Shown piece by piece: positions 23,984 to 33,761 of a stretch of 43,891 bases of DNA (position 1 is the stretch's first letter; each line of letters opens with the position of its first letter). The DNA comes from Gammaproteobacteria bacterium. Lineage in GTDB: Bacteria > Pseudomonadota > Gammaproteobacteria > Eutrophobiales > Eutrophobiaceae. The position numbers and the translations under genes are program-made. The notes beneath the pieces are model-generated. The model searched no databases and was not told where the DNA came from. It worked only from the letters and a program-made list of their open reading frames with translations. The DNA lies in assembly GCA_016193395.1 (NCBI GenBank), contig JACPSH010000010.1, positions 1-43,891 on the forward strand, read 5' to 3'.

Positions 23984-24589
23984 CTATTTCCGGCCGATCA
24001 CCAGCGAGTAGTACCCGTACGTCGCGGTCGCGCTCACGTCCCTGAAGCCCGTCTTCTCCAGCAGTTCCGCCAGCTCGTTCAAGGTGAACTGGCGTCCTTC
24101 CGTGCCGAGGAGCATGAGCACGGAAAAAGCCGCGGCCGTGAGGGGTCCGTCGCCACTGCCGTTGACCAGCATTTCGTGCAGGAAAATGCGGCCGCCCGCC
24201 GGCAAGTTCGCGAAGGCCCTGCGCGCGAGTTCGGCGCAGGTCTCGAAGCTCCAGTCGTGGAAGATGTTGGAAAAAAAGACGGCGTCGTAACCGGGAGGCC
24301 ACTCCTGCCGGAACATGTCGACCGCGCACGTATCGACGCGATCGGCGACCTCGCCCTCGCTGAGGCGAACGGCGAGAAAGCCGAGCGCGGCGAGCAGCCG
24401 AAAAAGCGCTTCCATGCCGCGTGCCGAGAACCCCGTGTGCCGGATGAGATCCTTCACCGTGCCGGGGTTCTGCGAGATGGTATCGAAGAGATCCAGCTCA
24501 TCGGCCGCCGTGACCGCCGGCATCCAGAGGGACGACAGCCACACGTCCCAGATCGGGCGATCATCCGTATTCGGCATCTCGTATTTCAT
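23984..24589 (-). pseudogene. Internally deleted SAM-dependent O-methyltransferase
   Basis: The 201 codons join two ends of an acetylserotonin-type O-methyltransferase. The N-terminal dimerisation part (PIWDVWLSSLWMPAVTAADE, GFSARGMEALFRLLAALGFL) runs straight into the C-terminal catalytic part (ADRVDTCAVDMF, GYDAVFFSNIFHDWSFETC, GGRIFLHEML). Family members are about 330 residues. Here roughly 120 residues are missing in frame at GFLAVRLSEGEVADRV, including the glycine-rich SAM-binding motif (DxGGGxG). Without it the protein cannot bind cofactor in the usual way, so it is almost certainly inactive as a methyltransferase. Translation is otherwise intact. Confidence 0.75.
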
Positions 24590-24667
24590 TTGCGTATGAT
24601 AATGTGCCGCGCGGAGTGATTGCATCGCGCAGTCCGCCGACCTCCATCCCCGTGATCGCACCCTGAC

Positions 24668-25351
24668 ATGACGCCGCGCGTTACTCTGCAAACCTGCATC
24701 ATTGCCGCGCTGCTGGCGATCGTCGCGGCAGGCCACGCCGGGGAGAACCGGTTCGACTACGACGCCATCGCGGAGAAAACGTTCTGGGAAGTCCTCTATC
24801 CCGACGGGGGATGGACGCTGTATTGCGGCATGCGCTTCGGCGCCGATCGGCGCGCCGAGGACGGCGGAACCGTGGTCATCGACCATGTTTACCCGACGGA
24901 GTCCATGCTCGAGTTCACGGGTTGCCGCAATCGCAGCGCCTGTCGCGACAGCCGCAACGCGAAATTCGCGAAGATGGAAGCCGACATGCACAACCTCTAT
25001 CCCATCCAGCAGTCGCTGTTCACCTTTCGCAATGGCCGCAGGTACGGGCTCGTCGAAGGCGAGGACTGGCGCTTCGATGATTGCGACATCGAGTGGAAGG
25101 ACGAGGTGTTCGAACCCCGGCCGCTGGCCCGCGGCAACATTGCCCGTTCGATCCTGTACATGCGAGCGACCTACCGCCTGCCGGTGGATGCCGCACTGCT
25201 GCAACTGCTGAAGGAATGGAACCGCGAAGATCCGCCGAGCGAGCAGGAGACGGCGCGCAATGACCAGATAGAGACATTGCAGGGGATGCGCAACCCTTAC
25301 ATCGACGACCCATCGCTCGCCGATCGCCTGAAACCCCCCACGCCGAAGTAA
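24668..25351 (+). CDS. Endonuclease I (EndA-type, secreted)
   Basis: A 227-residue beta-beta-alpha metal nuclease with signal peptide (LQTCIIAALLAIVAAGHAG). Family landmarks are VVIDHVYPTESM (catalytic His73), GCRNRSACR, EADMHNLYPIQQS, the metal-coordinating end of RNDQIETLQGMRNPYIDDPS, and ADRL. It digests DNA without sequence preference in the periplasm or outside the cell. Cysteines at FTGCRNRSACR and DDCDIEW may form a disulfide. The stop is only three bases before the next ATG, so it is probably cotranscribed with the cytoplasmic exonuclease-helicase pair, a mixed-compartment arrangement. Confidence 0.87.
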   Translation: MTPRVTLQTCIIAALLAIVAAGHAGENRFDYDAIAEKTFWEVLYPDGGWTLYCGMRFGADRRAEDGGTVVIDHVYPTESMLEFTGCRNRSACRDSRNAKFAKMEADMHNLYPIQQSLFTFRNGRRYGLVEGEDWRFDDCDIEWKDEVFEPRPLARGNIARSILYMRATYRLPVDAALLQLLKEWNREDPPSEQETARNDQIETLQGMRNPYIDDPSLADRLKPPTPK

Positions 25352-25354
25352 ATA

Positions 25355-27939
25355 ATGAACGAGCGCGGTATTGCATGCGCTGAAAGCGGCTTTACCGTGG
25401 TGGCGGCGAGCAGCCGCCTCGCGCAACGCCTGCAATACGAATTCGCGCGCCGTCGCCTCCAGGAAGGCCGGACCGCCTGGGAATCCCCCGACGTCCTGCC
25501 GTTGTCCGCGTGGCTGGATCGGACGTGGAGGGAAACGCGCCGCTTTGCTGCCGAGCGCCCGCTGCTCCTGAGCCCGGCGCAATCGCTGTGCGCGTGGCAG
25601 CGGATCATCGAGGAATCCGGCTTCGGCCGGAACCTGCTGCATCCGGGCGCGGTCGCGCGGCAGGCCATGGAAGCCTGGGAGAGACTCGCCGCCTGGCGCC
25701 TGAAGCCCGCCCGGCCGGATCGGGGCATGAGCGAGGATGCGCGCGCCTTCGGAACCTGGGCCGGCGCGTACGCGGCACAATGCGCGGCGCGCGGCTGGCA
25801 GGATCCATCCAGCCTCGCGGAGGAATTGCTGTCTGCGCCGGCGCGCGGCCCGTCGGCGGGGCCCGCGCGGCTGGCACTGATCGGTTTTGACGCCCCCGAG
25901 CCGGGCCTGCTTGCACTCGCACGTTCGCTGGCGGATCGGGGTGCGACGGTCGAATGGATCGTGCCCGGAACGCGCAACCGGTTCGTGGCCGCGGAAGGGT
26001 TTGCCGACCGCCGGGCCGAGATCCGCGCGGCGGCGGCCTGGACGCGGGAACGGCTGGGCGCGCGGCCCGGTGACAGCATCGGCATCGTTATGCCGGATCT
26101 CGCGGCCCGGCGCCGTGCGCTGGAGTACGAGTTCGATGGTGTGCTCTTCCCCGGCGCGTACACCCGGCCGCCCGGGGAGACCGCGCGGCCCTACAGCATC
26201 GCGCTCGGCAGCCCGTTGACCGAGTATCCCGCGATCGCCGCAGCGCTGCTCATGCTGCATGCACTGCACGAACCCATCACTGCTCCCGAACTGGGCAGCC
26301 TGCTGCGCTCGCCGTTTCTCGCCGACGCCGAAAGCGAAGCGGCGGCGCGCGCCGGCCTGGATGCGTCGCTGCGGCGTCGCGGTGCATTCCGGCACGATCT
26401 CGCGTCCCTGATCAGGGCGACGACTACCTTCAACGCCAGGCACCGAGGTTGCGAAGGACTGCTCGCGCGATTGCGCGATGCGGCGCAGTTGCTGCGCTCG
26501 GCGCGCGGCATGCAGTCCACCGCGACCTGGGCGGAACTTTACTCGCGTATGCTCAGGACACTGGGGTGGCCGGGTTCGCGCGCGCCCGACAGCACCGAGT
26601 ACCAGTGCATGCAGGCCTGGCTGGACGCCTTGTCCGAGTTGGCGTCGCTGGAGCCGATGCTGGCAAGACTCAACGCCGCGTCCGCGCTCGCGGAACTGCG
26701 GCGGGTCGTGGCGCAACAACGCTTCCAGCCCCGCACCGGGGAAGCGCCGGTCCAGGTCATGGGGCTCTCGGGCGCGGCCGACATGCAGTTCGATCACCTG
26801 TGGGTCATGGGGCTGCAGCAGGAACTCTGGCCCGGTCGGGCGCAGCCGAATCCCTTCATCCCGCTGCGACTGCAGCGCGAGCAACGCATGCCGCATGCTT
26901 CACCGGAGGTGGAATTGGCCCGCTGCCGCGAGCTGACCCGGAATCTGGTCGCCTCCGCGGAGAATGTCGTGCTCAGCTATCCATGCAACGAGGACGACAG
27001 GCCGTTGCGCCCGAGCCCGTTGATCGCGGCGTACCTGCGGGCCGCGGGGCAGTCAACGGTCGCGCGGCCGACGGCCTACGCCGCTTCAATCCAGGCGGCA
27101 CGCAGCGTGGATTTTCTGGTGGACGAGTCGGCGCCGCCGGTGCCGACGGATCAAACACAGTCGGGCGGCGCGGCATTGTTCCGCGATCAGGCCGCGTGTC
27201 CATTCCGCTCATTCGCACGCCACCGCCTCGGGGCCCGCGCGCCGGACGAGGTCGACGCAGGATTGGGTCCGCCAGAACGCGGGACGCTCGTGCACCGGGT
27301 CATGCAGAACGTGTGGGAGACGCTTCGCGATCACTCCACGCTGACGACGGCCGGTCACGCGCGGCTCGATGCCGTCATCGGATCGGCGGTGGATTCGGCG
27401 CTCGACGCGATCCGGGATCGGCGCCCGGGAGGACCGGCGCCGCGCTTTGCCGGACTGGAACGAACCAGGCTGCGGCGGCTTGCACGCGCCTGGCTGGAAA
27501 TGGAGCGGCAGCGCGACCCGTTTTCCGTCGAGGCGTGCGAGCGTGAACAGGAAGTGACCTTCAGTGGATTGCGGTTGCGGAACGGCCCGATGAACCGCAA
27601 TTGCCGCTGTACGCGGTCGCCACGAACACGCAGGTGTCCGTGGTGGCATTTGCGCTGATCCGGGCGGGCGTTGCGAAATTCAGCGGCGTCAGCGCCGCGC
27701 CGGGCGCGATGCCTGGGGTGGAAGCGATAACCGAATCGCGGGCCTTCCGCGAGCTCGGCGCCTGGGAACCGCTGCTGGAGCATTGGCGCGCAGCGCTGGC
27801 GACGCTCGGCGCGGAATTCCGCGCCGGCGACGCGCGCGTCATGCCCAAGGGACCGCAGGCCTGCCGCCAGTGCGATTTGCACGCGCTATGCCGGGTGAAC
27901 GAATTGCAGCCGGAGCAGCCCGAGGAAGGATATGAATAG
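25355..27939 (+). pseudogene. AddB-like PD-(D/E)XK nuclease, frameshifted with loss of the catalytic segment
   Basis: The gene matches the proteobacterial double-strand-break repair protein related to AddB (about 900 residues). The first 740 or so codons are intact (FTVVAASSRLAQRLQYEFAR, PDVLPLSAWLDRTWRETRRF, VMGLSGAADMQFDHLWVMGL, PERGTLVHRVMQNVWETLRD). At about 27575 the frame runs out into MNRNCRCTRSPR and stops at 27658. The correct ending continues in another frame as ERPDEPQLPLYAVAT and ends in the cysteine-bearing CRQCDLHALCRVNE. The usual ID...IDYKTG nuclease motif between these two parts is absent. So about 35 codons plus the frame have been lost; the nuclease is dead or the assembly is wrong here. 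Confidence 0.75.
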
Positions 27940-30900
27940 TCCGATTGCCGATCGCGCGCAGCGCGATCGGGCCGTGGAGCCCGATGCATCGTATATCGTC
28001 AAGGCGCCGGCCGGGTCCGGCAAGACCGGTCTCCTGATTCGCCGCTACCTGCGCCTGCTGCAGGGGGTGGCGCATCCCGAGGAGATCGTAGCCGTGACCT
28101 TCACCATCAAGGCGGCAGCCGAGATGCGCGACCGGATCGTGACGGCGCTCGAAGGAGCCGCCACGGGCGCTTCACCGCAGGATGAACATGCAGCGGCGAT
28201 CCAGGAGCTGGCCCGGCGCGCGCTGGCCCGCGACGCGGAACTCGGCTGGGACCTGCTCAACAATCCGGGGCGCCTGCGCATACAGACCATCGACGCGCTG
28301 TGCGCGCACCTCACGCGCCACATGCCCATGCTGGCGCGATTCGGGGCGCAGCCGGAGACGCTTGAGGACTGCGGGGCTTGTTACCGAGAGGCGGCCCTCG
28401 CCACGCTGGAAGAACTGGAAGGCGGCGAATTTTCCGAACCCGTTGCGGTGCTGCTCGCCCATCTCGACAACGATCTGCGGCGCGCCAGGGACCTGCTAGC
28501 CGACACGTTGGCGCGGCGAGATCAGTGGCTGCGGCACGTGGTCGGCGCGCGGCGTGAAGCGCTGGAAGGGGCCCTGCGCCGACTGGTGGAAAGTACCCTG
28601 GTTGCCGCGCGCGCCGCGATCCCGGCGGACGCGGTGGTGGAACTCACGGCCTTGCTGCGGTACGCGGCCGCCCATCTTGAACGGGACGGCAGTGGATCGG
28701 CAATCCGGGGTTGCGCCGGGATGCGCGAACTTCCCGGGCCGGACGCCGATCAATTGAATTTGTGGAAAGGGATTGAAGGGTTTCTGCTGGCGCAGTCGGG
28801 CGATTGGCGAAGGAAGGGAAACGTGAGTCTCGGTTTCCCGCCGCCCGGCAGAGGCGGGGCGGAGGCGGAACTCCGGCGGGAAACGAAGGATCGCTATGAA
28901 GCCCTGCTTGCGCGTCTGTCGGGGAACGAAGCGCTGCGCCTGCAACTGGAAGAAACCCGGTACCTGCCGGTTCCGGCCTACAGCGTCGACCACTGGCAGG
29001 TGATCGAGGCCCTCTGCCGGCTGCTGATCGTGGCGGATGCGAAGCTGCGCATCCTGTTTGCCCGGCACAATCTGATGGATTTCGCGGGCATCGCCATGGC
29101 CGCGGCGGACGCCCTGGGCGGGGACCAGGAGCCAACCGATCTCGCCCTGCACCTCGACTATCGGATCCGCCACGTGCTGGTGGATGAGTTCCAGGACATC
29201 TCCATCAACCAGTATGAGTTGCTGCGCCGGTTGACGGCGGGTTGGGCGCCCGGCGACGGGCACACTTTGTTCCTGGTCGGCGATCCGATGCAGTCCATTT
29301 ACCGCTTCCGCGAGGCGGAGGTCGGCCTGTTCGTCGACACATGGAACCAGCGGCGGTTGGCGCAGGTGCCACTGGTGCCGCTCGAGATCAGCGTGAATTT
29401 CCGCTCCACGCGCGGAATCGTCGACTGGGTGAACCGGACCTTCGTGCGCGTACTGCCGCGGACCGCGGACGCAGCGCGCGGCGCGGTCACCTATGCACCG
29501 GCCGAGACGTTTCATGCCGAACGGGAAGGTGAGCCGGTGCTGCTGCACGCGCTCGCGGTCCGCGATCCGGCGCGCGAGGCCGGCATCGTGCGCGACCTGA
29601 TCCTTGCGGCGCGGCGTCAGAGCCCGGAGGGGAACGTCGCGATCCTCGTGCGTAACCGTTCTCTCCTGACGCACATCATCGCGCGGCTGCAGCGGGACGG
29701 GCTGCGCTTCCGCGCGGTCGAGATCGAGGGCCTCGGGCACCGGCCGGCGATCCAGGACCTGCTGGCTTTGACGCGCGCGCTGCATCACCTTGCCGATCGC
29801 GTAGCCTGGCTCGCGATCCTGCGCGCCCCCTGGTGCGGATTGACACTGGCGGACCTGCTCGCGCTCTGCGGCGAAGCGGAACAGGGATCGGTCTGGGAGC
29901 GCATTCTCGACCGGGATCGCGTGGCCGCCATGAGTGCGGACGGCCAGTTGCGGCTTGCCCGCTTCAGAGATTCCCTGGCTCCAGTTATGGCGCAGCGCGG
30001 CCGGTGGACTCTCCGGCGCTGGATCGAATCGGCCTGGCTCGCGCTCGGCGGGCCCGCGACCCTGCCCGAGCCGACCGATCTGGTGAATGTGCAGACTTAT
30101 TTCGATTTGCTGGAGGAATTCGACGCCGGCGGCGATCTGCTGGATGCTGTCCGGTTCGATGCGCGCGTGAAGGCGCTGTTCGCGGCGCCTGACGTCGAGG
30201 CGGACGATCGGCTGCAGGTGATGACCATCCACCGCGCCAAGGGTCTTGAGTTCGACACCGTGATCGTGCCCGGACTGGAGCGGTCGCCGCGCGGGGACCC
30301 ACCGCGCCTGCTGTTGTGGTCAGAGCGGCCCGGCGCTGATGGCGGTCAGGATCTGCTGCTCGCGCCGATACGCGAAGCGGGTTCCGATGTCTCGCCGATT
30401 TACGAGTGCATCCGCCGCCTGCTAGATGAAAAGGCCGGTTATGAAGAAGGCCGGCTTCTGTATGTGGCGGCGACGCGCGCCAGGTACCGCCTGCACCTGA
30501 TCGGATCGGTGAATGTGAAACCCGACGGTATCGCCGCGCCGCGCTCGGGCTCGCTGCTTGCGCAGTTGTGGCCGGCCGTGCGTGAAGAGTTCGAGCGCCG
30601 GCTTGCGGGGGCCGCCGAGACGCCGCCGGATTACGCGGCCGAGCCGGGGATGGGCCAGCGTCGGTTGGGACGATTGCCGTTGGAATGGCGTGCGCCCGCC
30701 GCACCGGCGCCGGTCATGCTGCCCGCGGAATTTCTGCTGACCGCGCCCGGCCCGCAACCTGCAATCGAATTCGAATGGGCAGGCGAGACCGTGCGGCACA
30801 TCGGCACGGCCTACCACCAGTGTCTGCAGTGGTGGGGGCGGCTGGGCGAAGCCGCCGCTCCGACTTCGTCGCCCGGGGATCGGGCGGCGCTGCGCCACCT

Positions 30901-31306
30901 CCTTGAACAACTCGGTACGCCGCAGGCGGATCTGGAATGGGCGGTGGGGGAACTTGCACGGGCCGTGGCGAACACGCAGGAGGACGAGCGCGGACTCTGG
31001 CTGTTTGCCGGCACGCACCGGGACGCGCGCGGCGAGGTTGCCCTGAGCGGCATGCACGGGGGCCGGCTGGTCAACGTGAAGATCGATCGTACCTTCGTCG
31101 ATGCGGATGGCAGGCGCTGGATCGTGGATTACAAGACTAGCCGGCACGAGGGCGCGGATGTGGAGGCGTTCCTGGATCGCGAGCGCGAACGGTATCGAGC
31201 GCAACTGGAGCGCTACGCGGACCTGATGCGCGCGATCGACCCGCGCCCGATCCGTCTCGGTCTGTACTTCCCCCTGCTGCGCGGCTGGCGCGAGTGGCCC
31301 TATTAA
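27932..31306 (+). CDS. AddA/UvrD-like helicase-nuclease
   Basis: A 1124-residue superfamily 1 helicase. Walker A is APAGSGKT (residues 25-32), motif II is DEFQD (418-422), with QSIYRFREAEVGLF, NFRSTRGIVDWVNR, VMTIHRAKGLEFDTV and YVAATRARYRL following. The C-terminal RecB-type nuclease has IVDYKTS (D1066, K1068) and a final YADLMRAIDPRPIRLGLYFP. It unwinds and resects DNA ends for homologous recombination, normally as a heterodimer with the AddB-like partner. Its ATG lies within the last eight bases of the partner gene. This protein is intact while the partner is broken, so the complex would rely on this nuclease alone. Confidence 0.9.
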   Translation: MNSPIADRAQRDRAVEPDASYIVKAPAGSGKTGLLIRRYLRLLQGVAHPEEIVAVTFTIKAAAEMRDRIVTALEGAATGASPQDEHAAAIQELARRALARDAELGWDLLNNPGRLRIQTIDALCAHLTRHMPMLARFGAQPETLEDCGACYREAALATLEELEGGEFSEPVAVLLAHLDNDLRRARDLLADTLARRDQWLRHVVGARREALEGALRRLVESTLVAARAAIPADAVVELTALLRYAAAHLERDGSGSAIRGCAGMRELPGPDADQLNLWKGIEGFLLAQSGDWRRKGNVSLGFPPPGRGGAEAELRRETKDRYEALLARLSGNEALRLQLEETRYLPVPAYSVDHWQVIEALCRLLIVADAKLRILFARHNLMDFAGIAMAAADALGGDQEPTDLALHLDYRIRHVLVDEFQDISINQYELLRRLTAGWAPGDGHTLFLVGDPMQSIYRFREAEVGLFVDTWNQRRLAQVPLVPLEISVNFRSTRGIVDWVNRTFVRVLPRTADAARGAVTYAPAETFHAEREGEPVLLHALAVRDPAREAGIVRDLILAARRQSPEGNVAILVRNRSLLTHIIARLQRDGLRFRAVEIEGLGHRPAIQDLLALTRALHHLADRVAWLAILRAPWCGLTLADLLALCGEAEQGSVWERILDRDRVAAMSADGQLRLARFRDSLAPVMAQRGRWTLRRWIESAWLALGGPATLPEPTDLVNVQTYFDLLEEFDAGGDLLDAVRFDARVKALFAAPDVEADDRLQVMTIHRAKGLEFDTVIVPGLERSPRGDPPRLLLWSERPGADGGQDLLLAPIREAGSDVSPIYECIRRLLDEKAGYEEGRLLYVAATRARYRLHLIGSVNVKPDGIAAPRSGSLLAQLWPAVREEFERRLAGAAETPPDYAAEPGMGQRRLGRLPLEWRAPAAPAPVMLPAEFLLTAPGPQPAIEFEWAGETVRHIGTAYHQCLQWWGRLGEAAAPTSSPGDRAALRHLLEQLGTPQADLEWAVGELARAVANTQEDERGLWLFAGTHRDARGEVALSGMHGGRLVNVKIDRTFVDADGRRWIVDYKTSRHEGADVEAFLDRERERYRAQLERYADLMRAIDPRPIRLGLYFPLLRGWREWPY

Positions 31307-31568
31307 AGCGATTCTTTAAGTGGGGTCAGGCCTGCATTCTTGCGGAAAAAAATCGGCCCGGTCAGTGCCAACAGGGGGAGGAGGGTAGGGGCACCGCCGG
31401 GCCAGCCACAAACATCATTAGGGAGGTAATGATGCAGTTTAAGAATAGGAAACCGGCCGGCTGCCCGGCGTGATTGATCTCACAACTCTGCACAATTTCC
31501 GCAATAATTCGGTCCTTCCTGTGATCGGGTTGGCAGGCGTCCTGGCCGGTCTGTCCCGGCGCGGGTTC
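31307..31568. other. Intergenic stretch with transposon-type repeat and a tiny open frame
   Basis: The 262 bases hold AAGTGGGGTCAGGCCTGCAT and ATTCTTGCGG at 31319-31348, a string I recall as a dispersed repeat near transposase genes elsewhere. The inverted pair GGCCCGG / CCGGGCC (about 31354 and 31397) comes next. A 14-codon frame with a good AGGGAGG site (31429-31473, MMQFKNRKPAGCPA) may be a leader peptide or the beheaded start of a lost gene. No larger gene is seen. Confidence 0.4.
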
Positions 31569-31976
31569 TCAGGAGCAGGGTGCGAAAACCGGGTAAGTCG
31601 CGGCGACGCGCCCGGCAATGCGGTTCAGATACGTGCGCTGGATGGAATACGCTTCGCGCTCGCGGGCAAGCTGGTGATCGCAGACCTGCGGATCGTACTT
31701 GCCGCTGAGATCCTGGAGGTAATGCACCAGCTCGTGCACGATCACGCTGCGCACGACCGGGTCCTCGAGGTCCTCCACGCGGTCGTCGAGGTAGATCGTG
31801 TCCCTGTCGTCGTACCACGCGACGGCGCGGCAATTGCGTGGCTCGCCGGTACAGGCGTGTTCCACCAGGAATTTGTGTCCGACGCGGTTCAGCTCGGGCA
31901 CGGTGTCGGGGTAGGGGTAGCCCGACAGGTGGGCTGCCCAGCTCAGCAGCACGGCGATCAGTTGCGAGGTCTCCAT
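31569..31976 (-). CDS. Putative zinc metallopeptidase-like protein (HExxH, DUF6647-like)
   Basis: A 135-residue protein with a canonical zinc-protease motif in VRSVIVHELVHYLQDLSG, where the two His bind zinc and Glu is the base. A downstream Glu in REREAYSIQ could be the third ligand. Upstream are VAWYDDRDTIYLDDRVEDL and two Cys (ACTGEPRNC) that may pair; a third lies in QVCDHQ. It has a mildly hydrophobic N-terminus (LIAVLLSWAAHL) but no clear signal-peptide site. It resembles small metallopeptidase-like proteins of the DUF6647 group; function unknown. The gene stands alone between two repeat-rich gaps. Confidence 0.72.
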   Translation of the reverse strand: METSQLIAVLLSWAAHLSGYPYPDTVPELNRVGHKFLVEHACTGEPRNCRAVAWYDDRDTIYLDDRVEDLEDPVVRSVIVHELVHYLQDLSGKYDPQVCDHQLAREREAYSIQRTYLNRIAGRVAATYPVFAPCS

Positions 31977-32022
31977 ATATTCATTGTGCCACCGAAGGCG
32001 ACGCCGTGCCGCGCGTTCCCTG

Positions 32023-32360
32023 CACGGCCGGATTCACTTTGCATGGATCGGCGGGCGGGTCCTGCCATCGGGTACCGTCTTCGTGCTCGCTACCGCTGTG
32101 CGCGAAGAGCGGTGACCCGATGTCACCCGCCCGGTATGCACCCGATCCTGAATCCGGCCGGATTCACACGCCAGCGCTGAACGGACGGGTGGCACCGGGC
32201 ATTCCCCTTCTTCCGCGCGCAAGCGAGGGAACGAGCGAGCACGGAAAAGGGGTGCCCGGGGACAGGACCCGACTGGCACCATGAGCAAAGATGAATCCGG
32301 CCGGACGTCACCGGGTGACAGGACCCGTCTGGCACACTGCCCCAATAAATCCGGCCGGGT
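32023..32360. repeat. Repeat block with ATCCGGCCGG words and direct repeats
   Basis: The word ATCCGGCCGG or its inverse recurs at about 32023, 32152, 32292 and 32348. The 32151-32166 copy is a perfect 16-base palindrome, GAATCCGGCCGGATTC. Two direct copies of ACAGGACCCG followed by CTGGCA lie near 32263 and 32317. GGGCATTCCCCTTCTTCC faces GGAAAAGGGGTGCCC as an imperfect hairpin. GCGCTGAACGGACGGGTGGC (32174-32193) recurs at 42294. This is part of the 556-base gene-free gap 31977-32532. Confidence 0.6.
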
Positions 32361-32363
32361 TAG

Positions 32364-32519
32364 CAGGCCGATGCAAAACTCGTTTTGCATCGGCCTGTGG
32401 CGTCCCAGGGACGGGACGCATCATTTACCAAGCACGCAAGTGCTTGGTAAATGGAGCGAGGCCGAAGCTTTGCTTTGGCCGAAGCGAGATGCAAAAGTCC
32501 AGGGATGGACTTTTGCATC
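32364..32519. repeat. Array of consecutive unrelated hairpins
   Basis: Four stem-loops follow each other with almost no gap, each with a different stem. They are CAGGCCGATGCAAAAC (16-base arms, 2-base loop, 32364-32397), CATTTACCAAGCAC (14-base arms, loop GCAA, 32422-32453), GGCCGAAGC / GCTTTGGCC (32460-32480) and GATGCAAAAGTCCA (14-base arms, loop GGGA, 32488-32519). A smaller one, CGTCCC-A-GGGACG, lies at 32401-32413. The word GATGCAAAA occurs in the first and last stems. It ends 13 bases before the fabB stop. Confidence 0.85.
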
Positions 32520-32532
32520 AACCTGTTAGGTA

Positions 32533-33747
32533 CTAGGAAAAGCGGCGGAAGACGAGGGTGGCGTTCGTGCCGCCGAAGCCGAAGCTGTTCGACATGACCG
32601 TGTGCAAGCCGGCACCATCGATGCGCTTGCGGACGATCGGCAGTCCCTCCGCTGCGGGATCGAGCTTCGTGATATTCGCGGACTCGCAGACGAAATCATG
32701 CTTCAGCATGAGCAGCGTGAAGATCGCCTCGTTGACGCCCGCAGCGCCGAGACCGTGACCGGTCAACGCCTTGGTGGAGTTGATGAGCGGAATCTTTTCG
32801 CCGAAAACTTGGCGCACCGCGGCGAGTTCGGCCACATCTCCCGCGGGCGTGCTGGTCGCGTGGGTATTGATGTACTGGACCGGATCCTTCACGTCCGCCA
32901 GCGCCTGGCGCATGCACCGGACCGCGCCTTCGCCAGACGGTTTGACCATGTCGAATCCGTCGGAAGTGGCCCCGTAACCGGCGATCTCGGCGAGGATCCG
33001 CGCGCCGCGCCTGCGTGCATGTTCCAACTCCTCGAGCACCACGATCCCGCCGCCGCCGGAGATGACAAAGCCATCGCGCCCCGCGTCGAACGGGCGCGAA
33101 GCATGCGCGGGGTCATCGTTGTAGCGCGAAGACAGCGCGCCCATGCCGTCGAACAGCAGCGTATCGGTCCAGTGTATTTCGTCCGCCCCGCCGGCGAAGA
33201 TGATGTCCTGCTTGCCGGCCTGGATGATCTCGCAGGCGTTGCCGATGCAATGCGCGCTGGTGGCGCACGCGGAACTGATCGAATAGTTGACGCCCTTGAT
33301 CTGGCAGGCTACCGACAGGCACGCGCTCACCGTGCTCGCCATGATGCGCGGAACCATTGTCGGCAGGACTTTCCTGGCGCCCTTCTCGCGCAGCGTGTCC
33401 ACCGCCAAGAGCAGGTTCTGGGTGGACGAGCCGCCGCTGCCGGCGATCAGTCCGGTGCGCGGGTGGGAAACCAGCGCTACCGCCAACCCGGCGTCGGCAA
33501 TCGCGTCCTTCATCGCGAGATAGGCGAACCCGGCCGCATCGCCCATGAAACGCCTGAGCTTTCTATCGATGAGCGCGTCGAGGTCGAGGCGGATCGGGCC
33601 GTGCACGTGTGAACGAAACCCGAGTTCCGCGTATTTCCCGCAGAATTCGATCCCGGAGCGTGCGTTTCGCAGCGAATCGAGCGCTTCGGCTTCGCTGTTG
33701 CCAATGCTGGACTTGATGCCAAGGCCGGTGACGACGACGCGACGCAT
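32533..33747 (-). CDS. fabB: 3-oxoacyl-ACP synthase I (FabB)
   Basis: A 404-residue condensing enzyme that elongates acyl-ACP with malonyl-ACP and is needed for unsaturated fatty acids. The Cys-His-His site is complete: Cys161 in [10 protein letters not shown], His296 in [12 protein letters not shown] and His331 in [14 protein letters not shown] with Lys326. [15 protein letters not shown] closes the protein. Adjacency to fabA identifies it as FabB rather than FabF. It starts 14 bases after the fabA stop and its 3' end faces a hairpin array that may end or stabilise the transcript. Confidence 0.95.
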   Translation of the reverse strand: MRRVVVTGLGIKSSIGNSEAEALDSLRNARSGIEFCGKYAELGFRSHVHGPIRLDLDALIDRKLRRFMGDAAGFAYLAMKDAIADAGLAVALVSHPRTGLIAGSGGSSTQNLLLAVDTLREKGARKVLPTMVPRIMASTVSACLSVACQIKGVNYSISSACATSAHCIGNACEIIQAGKQDIIFAGGADEIHWTDTLLFDGMGALSSRYNDDPAHASRPFDAGRDGFVISGGGGIVVLEELEHARRRGARILAEIAGYGATSDGFDMVKPSGEGAVRCMRQALADVKDPVQYINTHATSTPAGDVAELAAVRQVFGEKIPLINSTKALTGHGLGAAGVNEAIFTLLMLKHDFVCESANITKLDPAAEGLPIVRKRIDGAGLHTVMSNSFGFGGTNATLVFRRFS

Positions 33748-33761
33748 AGCCCGTCCCGGAT

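Noticed and set aside
23984-26896. Very long open frame on the minus strand, antisense to endonuclease I and the AddB-like gene
   Set aside because: Only its last 201 codons resemble a protein (the methyltransferase). The rest is the GC-rich mirror of a coding frame, rich in Arg, Gly and Pro without motifs.
32364-32519. Hairpin array as a CRISPR array or integron attC sites
   Set aside because: Stems are all different and there are no constant repeats with spacers. One GTTRRRY-like word (32525-32531) lacks a paired partner and there is no integrase or cas gene.
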